64,000 bases of DNA. It comes from Monomorium pharaonis. Taxonomy: Eukaryota > Arthropoda > Insecta > Hymenoptera > Formicidae. The notes under the pieces were generated by a model. The model saw only the letters and a program-made list of their open reading frames with translations. It was not told the DNA's origin and did not search any database. The stretch spans positions 29,185,585 through 29,249,584 of the forward strand of contig NC_050470.1 of the NCBI RefSeq assembly GCF_013373865.1, written 5' to 3'. Each line of letters starts with the position of its first letter. Positions within the stretch are counted from its first letter, which is position 1. The position numbers and the translations under genes were made by a program. Positions 36,433-48,400 of this stretch are shown here, piece by piece.

Positions 36433-39400
36433 CTATAAACAAAAATTTTAATTTTATTCATAAAAAAAACAGTGTATTAGAATTTAATTTATACATAAAA
36501 TAATTGTATCAAATATCATAAGAAACATGAAATATGACAATAACCTTTCATATCGCTAGTCGCGGAATTTCCACCGCTAGATCTCTTCATACAGTAAGTA
36601 ACTGAATAACTAGTGCTCCTTGTGTGTCCGCCTTGATTCAGGTGAGAAAACATGTGTGGACCAGCTGGATAACCATTTCCACCTCCTGGACTGCGTTTCC
36701 CTCCGATCACATTTCCCGATACAGGATCCTTGTTGTTTAAATTAGGCGTGGACTTGAAGATCTCTTTCATAAAATCGAGTGGCCTGAAATCTGACTCGAG
36801 CGAATCGACGGCCGCTTCCAATGTTAACAATAATTCCGTTACATATCCCTGGCACATAAAAATACATGTACATTGTAAATATTAGGTACATAAAAACATA
36901 AGTAATAATAATAATCATAAAATATTCGTATAAAAGGATTCTAAAATTTCAATTAAAAATTCTTTTTAAAACTTATCGACTGTAATGTTTTGAATAAACG
37001 CAATTATATCGACGAAAAAAACTGTCAATACCTGCATATCTTCGCCTTGTTCGGCAACTGTCTCCACTAGCCTAGATAAGATATCAGATAACATTCTGGA
37101 TGTTATGGGAACACGCAGCGCCCGAAAAACTTGCAAAGATCTCCCTGCATAGTGTCTAGACGAGCAGGAGAGACCCAATTGCAGCGCCGTTTGCGCCCAT
37201 CTTTGACTGACTAACGCATGGGGCAAAGAATCTCTAAAAACACGTAATACGTGCCGTAATAATATTGTGAGTTGCTCAGCACTACGCACCCACCACACTT
37301 TGGCAGTCATATCCTCGTAATTCCAAAGTGGTTGATTTGTCCTATCATAAAAAATAATATTAAATTAATAATTTCCTAAATTTTCCTGAATATGTCATTA
37401 ATGTTCATACCTAGACGCTAAGAAATTAATCAAAGACTTAATAACGTCTTGTATCGGCATATTGGGACCCGGCTGAGGACCGGTCCAATTATGCGTATCT
37501 TCTGGGGTCACAATAACAGGTGGTACCGCGTTTGTCGCCGTTCCACTGGAGGCCGGCCAGCTATTGCACACCGCTGATTCTGTAAAAAGCGTTTCTCTTA
37601 TTTCTGTAAAATTCCTTTTTATAAATACAAAATAAAAATAAATTTATAAGTACATCTAAGATGAATATCTTACCATAATGACAATTTCCGTAATCCTTAC
37701 TATCATCCATTGCAGATTGATTCGAGTGATTCATTGACATTGGCGGAGTTGATGTTGAATTTGACAAAGACGAGTGAGTAGGTGTACCGTCCGCAACCGA
37801 GGAAGACGGTAACGGTGGAGGAGGAGGTGGCGGTGGGGGTGGCGGAGGTGCCGGAGGAGACGCTGATGAATCGGGGGGCATAGGTGGTGGCGGGGGCGGT
37901 GGTGGAGGAGGTGGTGGCGGGGGCGGTGAAGAAGGCGGAGGTGGCGAAGATGACGGTGGCGGTGTCGTAGGCGGTGCAGCTATCGCGGGAGGTCCATACA
38001 GATAGCTGTCGAACTCCGGATCCATCTCCGTGAAATTGTGCTCCAACACCGGCAGAGTCGGAGTGGCAAGCCCCAATCCTAATTGCTCTGTCTTCGAAGC
38101 GAGCAACACGCGCGCCACGCCGAGGTGATCACGGTGGTCGCCGAGCACGACCAACAAGTTTAACAACAAGCAACGACAGTGGTCTCGCACCAACGGTCTC
38201 GAATGGTCCAGACCGAGAAAAACTATGTGCAGCATCAAGGGAACGTGTATAGCCCAATCAAGCTGAATCCCATCGATGACCACATCAGTAAGCAACATCA
38301 CAGCGATGTTGCACCTGAAAAAACAACAATATCGGGATATTAATGCGTGTCATATATGGCGAAATAAATATCGTAGCTCATAATCACCTATGAAATCCGG
38401 TTATCGGCTGAGAGCTATCCGGCAGGTATTCAGTTAGAGGAGCGAAATATCCACCGTATTCCGGCATCGGTAAAGGATGCGGTTGAGGAATATCAAACTT
38501 CTCGTCGACGCACGGCATCTTTCCGTTCACCCCAACAGGTCCGTTACGAGTAGCGTAACACGATTCGTCAGTAGTTAACTAAAAAATAATCACTTTTTAT
38601 TGTTGAAATTTCGCTGTTAAAATGCATTGCGTACTTTCACATATTTTTATTCATCGTTTTAGAATGTTATCGTTAAAAAAGGCAAGAGCTTTCAACTATA
38701 TCAATTTATTTTTTACAACGATAAATCAAGCTTTAATAGAGTAATATATAATAAAATAATACCTCAGCTTCCGTTGTCGGAGTTGATAGATCGTCTGGAA
38801 GAACTGGTGGACCACTCGCAGTCCTGGTCTTTTCTGTCCTTGGAGTTTGAAACCCCGCGAGTGCTCGGAGCGCAGTATCGGATTTCGAGCTGAGGGAGAA
38901 GAGTTTAAGTATTTTTAATTAAATTCCAATTAACATGATATATCATGCAACACAATTATAAAATGTTATTTTTTCCCTTTAATTTTTCGTTTTTTTGCTT
39001 TCGTGAAAAATAAAGTTAAGAGATTTCACTATTAAAAAATTGAATTTTTAATAAAAATAAAAATAATTTTATCGCCAGCAGCACGTGAACGTCACTCACC
39101 CAGTTTTGACAGGATCCTCGCCAGAATGTCTTTTCGTATGAATAGTGCCCTTTTCAACGCCGAGATCACGAGGAGGATTGGCAGGATCAGCGGCGGGCGC
39201 GTCGCTATGCGACGAGGCTTTTCTCATGCTGGTAAGCCGGTAGAAAGGTGGCGTTTCCGTCCGCTCGATCAAACAATTTAAGGTCTCAACCGTTTCTAAT
39301 TCCGTCATCATTTCATCGACAAGACGATCCGGACGAGCACGCGCTAGATACAGTACCACGCGTTTTGCCTATAATGATTCAATATTTTTAAGATTATTGT

Positions 39401-42400
39401 CGCCTCGTTATCAGCAAATACAAAGTTATCTTAAAAGTTTCACTCACATATGGTAACAATTCCTGAGGTGCCATTCCCGAGACAATAATCAGGTAGCGAA
39501 TTATGACTTTGAGATTGTTTGGCCAACAACCACATAAAGTCGCCCAAAGCTCTTCTGTCTCTTTAGGATGTTCGTCCGAGAACTTTGCTGTGATGTAGAA
39601 AAGATTATTGAGCACCATTTCCGTCGCTTCTGCACTACCCCAGCCTTCCCTGCGTGTTCCTCCACGTGTCACATCGCTCGTATAATACTGTAAAAGAATT
39701 TATTAATTAAAAAATGTAACGGAAATGTAAAAAAATATCTTTTGTAAAAACCTCAAGCCAACAAAAGCTTTCTAAGAAAATATTATAGAAAAGAGTAAAG
39801 ATTAAAATTCTATGATTCTCAAATTGCTATTTTTCCTCTCTTATAATATAGAAAATTTTCGTATTTTAAAACAGTTAATTAAGAAAAAAAAGAATATCCC
39901 TTAAGCCAATTAAATTTAAAGGGATTTGATTACAAATATAAAAATAGATTCTATCAATCAGCTTTCGAGATAAAGAGCCAAAAATAACTACGTAACAAAA
40001 AAAAACACAAGTTCGTTAACTTCATCTGCCTACGTCTCTTACAAAACGAGACAATAACAAGGTAATAATAATTCGTCACATCATATCGTTATTATTGCTG
40101 ACAATTGTAAAGTACCGAAATGTACAATTGTAAAGAAAGGCGTGGATATTGGAAATCGATTACAATAGTGTTTGCATGCCAAGCAGAAAAGCTCTTAATA
40201 TAACTACTTGAATTAGAATTCTCTCATCCATCTATCCACTAAGGTGATCAAGATTATTACCATCATCGATAATTGAGCAGCATCGTTCGATGGAAGACAA
40301 ATGTAATGTCATTATGCCTCTTCTCCATTAAATGGATTTTCTTCTCGACGGTCTGACATACCACTTCAATCTATCGTTTCAATTGTGATGCTCGCAATCA
40401 TCAAAAGAGCCCTTACGATCACTAGTGAACGCGCGATAAACAAAATTATCTAGCAAACGTTGGGTATCGATCGCGGCATTTCTCATACGCAAAAAACGGT
40501 ACTTAACTATCTGACCTATGTCTATGATAGTCAAAAGAATCATTGATAATCATTAGATAATCGCGTGATACAGGAAAAGAGATTTTAAGTACTTCAATTA
40601 TGATTTATACAATTTCCGCACGCTGAATTTTAATTAGATATTCTAATAGACTTATAGAGCCATCTTTCGTTATTAATAAAATTAAAAAAACTACTACAAT
40701 CTTTAACAGTTACGCGATATGTTAAATATCGTATTCAACCTTGAACATATTGGCATCGATATTTTTACTTGTGCCAAAATTTATATGTATACTTTTATCA
40801 AAGTTAACGTAACGTAACGCGTCTTTTATGTAAATTCTACTTCTTTGCGGGGTAGTATATCAAATATCCTATTCAACCTTGAACATATTGGCATCGATAT
40901 TTTTTACTTGTGCCAAAATGTATATATATTTTTATCAAAATTGTTCTTGATGAAATTTTGTAACGCGTCTTTTATGTAAATTCTATTTCTTTGCGAGGTC
41001 GTATATTATATTACAACATATATCCATTTTTATATTGTTAGAAAATATTAATACATATTTTATAAACTATTAATATTTACAGTTGTATATATTAATTATA
41101 TTAATTTTATATTAATTATATTGTAGATTAATACTGTATATTCTTATAAAAATTCTGAATTTATTTCATCAATAAAAACTCGACACGAAGAGCTCAACCA
41201 TGTCGTGTTTTATCAATGAGTATTCGCATTACACGTGCAATCATTACATTGCGATTACAATCATTGCACTGCGATTGATGAATTTCCAAGTCAATTAAAA
41301 TCGGTACACACAGTTCAATATTGCATTCTCTACGAATTCTGCTTAATATTTGTTTTAATGAACGTTTACAGTCCATTAACAACGTCTAATTTTCCCGATT
41401 TACAAAGAGATACAAAGATATCAGCGCAATACCAAACTTGCGGAACATTTTTCGTCAAAAACTTCGTCTAGTACACAATTAAATAAAAATCACAAATCGT
41501 ATATAGAATATGAATAAACATTTTTATACAAAATCGATTAGAGTTACCGGCTATAAGACAACATGTTTACTTCGCGCATGCAAAAGGATAAGTAGAATTT
41601 TCAAGAAGAATTTTCAAGGATAAAATTTAAAGCTTTTATTCAAAAGTTATTCACAATCCTCAAAGCTAATCATAAAAATCAAATGTATTACAAAAATGTA
41701 ACTCAATTATTTTCCAAAAATAAGATAAATGTTACCATTTTATAAAATTATAGATGTAGCTTTTTCCCACAGATCACGATAGCGGTTTAAAATAAACTGC
41801 CTAGTAATCCAATTATAAATGGGTATAGCTCAGATGGTAGAGCGTTCGCTTTGCATGCGAGAGGAACCGAGATCGACACCCGGCGGCTCCAAAATAATTT
41901 TTGTCTGTTTTTATAAAAAATGGATCATAATCATAATCCAAAATAATCTTATCTGCGATTTAAATCACATGGGGGCGTAGCTCAGATGGTAGAGCGCTCG
42001 CTTAGCATGCGAGAGGTACTGGGATCGATACCCAGCGCCTCCAAAATTATTTTTGAATCTTTTTATTAAAGGTAGATCATAATCATATTGCAAAATAATT
42101 TTATCAGCGATCTAGATCACATGGGGGCGTAGCTCACATGGTAGAGCGCTCGCTTTGCATGCGAGAGGTACTGGGATCGATACCCAGCGCCTCCAAAATT
42201 ATTTTTGAATCTTTTTATTAAAGATGAATCATAATCATAATGCAAAATAATTTTATCAGCGATCTAGATCACATGGGGGCGTAGCTCACATGGTAGAGCG
42301 CTCGCTTAGCATGCGAGAGGTACTGGGATCGATACCCAGCGCCTCCAAAATTATTTTTGAATCTTTTTATTAAAGATGAATCATAATCATAATGCAAAAT

Positions 42401-45400
42401 AATTTTATCAGCGATCTAGATCACATGGGGGCGTAGCTCACATGGTAGAGCGCTCGCTTAGCATGCGAGAGGTACTGGGATCGATACCCAGCGCCTCCAA
42501 AATTATTTTTGAATCTTTTTATTAAAGGTAGATCATAATCATATTGCAAAATAATTTTATCAGCGATCTAGATCACATGGGGGCGTAGCTCACATGGTAG
42601 AGCGCTCGCTTTGCATGCGAGAGGTACTGGGATCGATACCCAGCGCCTCCAAAATTATTTTTGAATCTTTTTATTAAAGATGAATCATAATCATAATGCA
42701 AAATAATTTTATCAGCGATCTAGATCACATGGGGGCGTAGCTCACATGGTAGAGCGCTCGCTTAGCATGCGAGAGGTACTGGGATCGATACCCAGCGCCT
42801 CCAAAATTATTTTTGAATCTTTTTATTAAAGATGAATCATAATCATAATGTAAAATAATTTTATCAGCGATCTAGATCACATGGGGGCGTAGCTCAGATG
42901 GTAGAGCGCTCGCTTAGCATGCGAGAGGTACTGGGATCGATACCCAGCGCCTCCAAAATTATTTTTGAATCTTTTTATTAAAGATGAATCATAATCATAA
43001 TGCAAAATAATTTTATCAGCGATCTAGATCACATGGGGGCGTAGCTCACATGGTAGAGCGCTCGCTTAGCATGCGAGAGGTACTGGGATCGATACCCAGC
43101 GCCTCCAAAATTATTTTTGAATCTTTTTATTAAAGGTAGATCATAATCATATTGAAAAATAATTTTATCAGCGATCTAGATCACATGGGGGCGTAGCTCA
43201 CATGGTAGAGCGCTCGCTTAGCATGCGAGAGGTACTGGGATCAATACCCAGCGCCTCCAAAATTATTTTTGAATCTTTTTATTAAAGATGAATCATAATC
43301 ATAATGCAAAATAATTTTATCAGCGATCTAGATCACATGGGGGCGTAGCTCAGATGGTAGAGCGCTCGCTTAGCATGCGAGAGGTACTGGGATCGATACC
43401 CAGCGCCTCCAAAATTATTTTTGAATCTTTTTATTAAAGATGAATCATAATCATAATGCAAAATAATTTTATCAGCGATCTAGATCACATGGGGGCGTAG
43501 CTCACATGGTAGAGCGCTCGCTTAGCATGCAAGAGGTACTAGGATCAATATCCAGCGCCTCCAAAATTATTTTTGAATCTTTTTATTAAAGATGAATCAT
43601 AATCATAATGCAAAATAATTTCATCAGCGATCTAGATCACATGGGGGCGTAGCTCACATGGTAGATAGCTCGCTTAGCATGCGAGAGGTACTGGGATCGA
43701 TACCCAGCGTCTCCAATATTATATTTGAATCTTTATTAAAAATGGATCATAATCATGTTCCAAAATAATCTTTTCAGCAATCTATATTACATGGGGGCGT
43801 AGCTCAGATGGTAGAGCGCTCGCTTAGCATGCGAGAGGTACTGGGATCGATACCCGGCGCCTCCAATCTTTTTTTCTGACTCCTTTCACCGAAAGTAGAT
43901 CACTTTTCTGAACCGGATTGATCTTGCTGCAGAATTGCATTACAAGGGGGCGTAGCTCAGATGGTAGAGCGCTCGCTTAGCATGCGAGAGGTACCGGGAT
44001 CGATACCCGGCGCCTCCAAGTTCTTTTTTTTGCGGACAATAAATCATTTATAAAACATCCAGGAATATGTTAAAAATTTAACATGTATTAGAAATTAAGT
44101 AAAATCGCATGCTAAGCAAATGTTGTATCATTTCAGTTAAGACCTCTTGTGATCCAATTCGCTAACAAATTATTTTAAATTATCATTATAATCTACTTTC
44201 AGTAACACCGAACAAAAAATAATTGCCGAATTATTTTGAATCACAATAATGATCTATTTATGTGAAAAAAGTATATGTATAATTTTGCAACATTCTAACA
44301 TTTATCTTATTGTTCGTAAAAAATAAACATACTAGATTTTATATAAAATAATATTTCATCATCCTAAACAGTCTTTGATTTTTATTCGATTACTGTATAC
44401 TAGTTTTTCACTATTCCTTCCAGATAAATAATTCTGCAAGTTTTGGATTGCGCCCTATTCTATCTTTCTTTATAAATCGAGTAAAACCTAAAATTGAGTG
44501 AAGTTTATTTTAGCATGCAAAAATGCTAAGAGAAATTTCCAGCACCTTTGTAACATGTACATTATTACCTTTTGAGTAAACAATTATTTTGTTTAAAGAA
44601 TAAAGAATTTTGTATAAAAGCTATGCATTAAAGATACATGCAATAAAATGTTCCATATATATATATGCAATAAAAATAGCAAATTATGTTAATTATCTCG
44701 TAAATTTTCTGATAAATCAAAATGGATATATATATTATATACAAGAAAGCTTTTGTTATCAGCGTTTGAATAGTAATGCTTTGTTAATTATATTCCTGCC
44801 TTAAACTTTTCTGATATTTATTCCTGCCATGTCATTATTTTCATTTAGCGCATAAATTCAGAAACAAAAGCTTATAAGCACAGAATTTCAGAGTGTCAAA
44901 GCGAAATGCAATTTTCTGCAGCGCTGCTATTCCAAAGCTGATCACGATAATGAGCTTCATTCACCTGATAATAACTCAACGGATTAGACGGCGGAGGTAC
45001 ATTAGGATCGACTAGTTCCATGTTGTGGAGCCAAGGTAACAAATATTGCAGTAATAATTGCCGAACTTCTCTGCGAGCTGTTTGAAATCGATGTGTAATT
45101 TCTGAAACATATAAAATCTCTAGTATAAATTTCTGAGAATGATATTTCAAATTATATTAATAAAGTGCTTTATTGTCAATGTATTTCTTCTTATTCGATA
45201 TTAATCAGTCATAAGAAACGTTTATTTTATTAAACTTACATGTTAATTTTACATTGTAAATAATATAATAAAATTATATTAGAGGAAATGTGTATTGCTT
45301 GTTTTTTTGTTACTGGCACTACGGTAGCGTCATCCATTTCATGCCAGTAATAAAAAGAAAACAACAACTATTAAACCATCATCGATCCTATAAATTTTAA

Positions 45401-48400
45401 ATTTACGGATTAATGGATTGCCACATCATTAAATTATTTCTTTTGCTTCCTTTATTAATTATTCGATAATATATGTATGAGCACATCTCTTTCTTTATCA
45501 AGCTCATCCAGCTTCTATCAAATACACAATATATTAAATTTCAACTGTAATACATTTCATACGCGCGTGACGCATATATACATCGAGTCTCTCATCATCT
45601 GTCTCACCTCTCAATCTGGAAATATTTAAACACCGACTTTTTTACAGCTTGAATTTAATGAGACCCGCATTACCGTATTCTCTTTTTTTCTTTTTCACTT
45701 ACTGTATTCCCATTTTACATTTAATTAATTTGTACATCAATAACGGTCAAACGCACACTCAATATTGCTTTCAATGTAACAGTAATTTAATGTACCAATT
45801 TTAAGCAGCAAGATGTGAAAGAGCATTCAATATTTTCATCGGCATTCGTAAATGACAAATGAATGATTTGCTGAATGTGTATGTGCAGATGTGAAATTAC
45901 GTGGCATTATTTTCACTTATAATTGTCTGCATTTGTTTCGGCAGTGTCACCTGCGCGTTTTAATCTAAATTTCAAAGATATTAACGTATCAAATAATTGT
46001 CATAAAATTTCTTTATAATTCTCAATCCTCAATGATTCTCAATATACAAAATATAAAACTGCTCAATCAGTTATTGTCATTTGTAAAGTATTGCTTATAA
46101 AGTAGTATATTGAACTAAATTAAAAGATGTCGTCATTTAGTAAACCTACCCATTGGCTTGTATACTTCTGTAAATTTCAATTTGCTGTAAGCGGATGAGC
46201 TTAATTAATACAGGCTTCAATCTATGCTATGATTAAATTCTGTTTACATGCTATATCCACATTCTCATTATTAGTATGCATATGCCTGTTTTATATTTGG
46301 TCCTAAAATATTTTATCCCTCTTCATTAATATATATAGAAATAAAATAAAATAATTATATACATAAAACTAACTTTTATTTTATAATAGATGTTATATAC
46401 GAAGAGAATATTCGATTGAAACTGCATATTGAAATTTTTACAATTAATATTTCTAGAATATAGATTCGACTTACTCTTTGAATTAAAATGCATTTTTTAC
46501 TTCTTCTCTAGACTGCTATTGAGTGCAATATCACGCACGGAGGATTTCATGAAAAATTGCAGTTTTGCGTTACACCGTTCCCAGAAGCAAAATCGTTCGT
46601 ACTTTAAATGTGTCAAAGCGAACGGATGTAAACCGGTTAGCCGGAAATAGTGCAAAATAATGGTTCACGCAACGGAATTATTTTGCATCGTTAAATTTTT
46701 CTCTCATCGCGCATCGGTCCGCTACTTTTTTTATATCTTCGCCACTTTAACATGGTCCGTGACATTAGTATGTCAGGCATGCGTCATGAAATTGAGATGG
46801 TGAGCAGCAATCTATTATGTAAAACAAGCCCATGCAGCTTTATACGTCTTGCAGCTCATTAACAAAACGTTCGTAGTTAAAAGGTTAAATTCGTAAATAG
46901 ATAGATCATGGTTGGTCTTCCGTCAGTCTATATTAGTCCTGGGTTTGATTAAGAAGTCGAATTCTGCGAACAACACGACGTCTACAAGAACATTTCAAAG
47001 CTTTAATTTTTTTCTTACTAAGTTTTATATAACCATTTTATATAGCCTTTAGAATTAATTTTAATTTCACATTTTTTAAATTCCACTTATTCTCTCGAGC
47101 TCTTTTAAAAATATTAATCAAATCTACTTCAATAGCATCACTAGAATAAAGGCTGAATAAAGCAAGAAAAGTGCCTTTCTTTGACAAAATTTACCATCAT
47201 AAATCATTATTTTTCAATCGCGATATACTGCATAAAAATCTCTGCGTTTGAGTCATGACACTGATAATTAATGATCCTGCAGATATCATATATTCGAACA
47301 GATGTGTATACGTGATCGATTCTACTGGTAGAAAAGATCTACCATTTCTTGCTTGACAAACTTTTTTTGTTGACATTTTTCTGATATTAAATTGCCATAA
47401 CGAGAGTTTGTTCGATTAGTTAAAACAGATGCACGGTGATAATATTTACGTAATAACGCCTCTGGCATATAAATAATAAAAACGCAGACATATGAGAATT
47501 GTTGTTGACAGTTAGTAACTCCCTCCGGAGTTATATTACAGTAATGGATACAAATACGACAATTCTGTTAAATCTCACAAACGCTAATAATCATTATGTT
47601 GTACATGAATCACGCGTTTTTGTATCAATAATGAAAAGTAGGCAATCTCTTTGCAGCATTTCCTTTTCTTTAATATAACTTTACCTTATTATATTTATAA
47701 CTAATATAAAACTACTGTAGAAGTTTAATAAAAACGCGTTCTTTGTACATGTCCAAGTAGAAAACATAAAAACAATTTTTTTCAGAGAGAGCAAGCATTT
47801 TATATGTAAATTAATAAATTACGTACACAGAAAAAAAGAATATTCTTGTTTTGACAATATCTCCAGTTTCAAAACGGGAATCTTGAAATGAGATTATATC
47901 GTGTTAAATCAAAAAGATTTACTCGAATATAGATTTATTTTAAAATTTTATATAATTTAACCAAGAAAATAATATTCTTGTTATTTAAGAATAATTTTCT
48001 TGAATGAAAAAGAAAAAATATTGGATAGAAAATACATGTTTAAATCAAAGATTATAATTTTCTTAGAATAAAATTATCAAAACAATTATATCATATTTTT
48101 AAAATAATACTTATAGTATTGAGATAAGACTATAATATTTTGAAATTCTAGATTTTCAAATTCTTCTAAGAAAATTATATATTTTTGCTTATATATGAAA
48201 CAAGGATCGCGTTAATTTGAATACATAAGTTCCAATTTGAGAGTAATTTTTTTCCCGTGTAAACAAGCTGACTTCCAGTTGAAATAATATAATTATTTTT
48301 ACAAATGCATAAAAATTTTGGGAATATTTTTTAATGTTGCTAAAACAACCAAAAACTTCCACATATTAAAGAAACATTTTTTAAATAATCATACGTAAAA

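Larger units (their letters stand above)
41821..44018 (+). repeat. Tandem tRNA-Ala array, 15 units, 152-bp period
   Basis: Each unit is a 73-nt tRNA-Ala sequence plus about 79 bp of spacer. Starts from 41971 to 43643 are spaced exactly 152 bp apart (twelve units). The edge spacings are 150, 150 and 153 bp. Spacers share an upstream GATCTAGATCACAT block and a downstream AAATTATTTTTGAATC block with T-runs suited to RNA polymerase III termination. The array lies in a fry intron, on the opposite strand. Confidence 0.95.
39688..44964 (-). other. fry intron hosting the tRNA-Ala array
   Basis: A 5.3-kb intron with donor gtgaat and acceptor tttacag. Apart from the tRNA array (41821-44018) and a tandem duplication (40724-41009), it is AT-rich with no coding sequence seen. 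Confidence 0.85.

Noticed and set aside
37800..37985. Formin FH1-like domain suggested by the poly-proline runs
   Set aside because: No FH2 domain follows, and the flanking exons are clearly Furry.
41821..44018. CRISPR-like or satellite interpretation of the 152-bp direct repeats
   Set aside because: Each repeat folds as a complete tRNA-Ala with conserved arms and anticodon, so the array is of tRNA genes.
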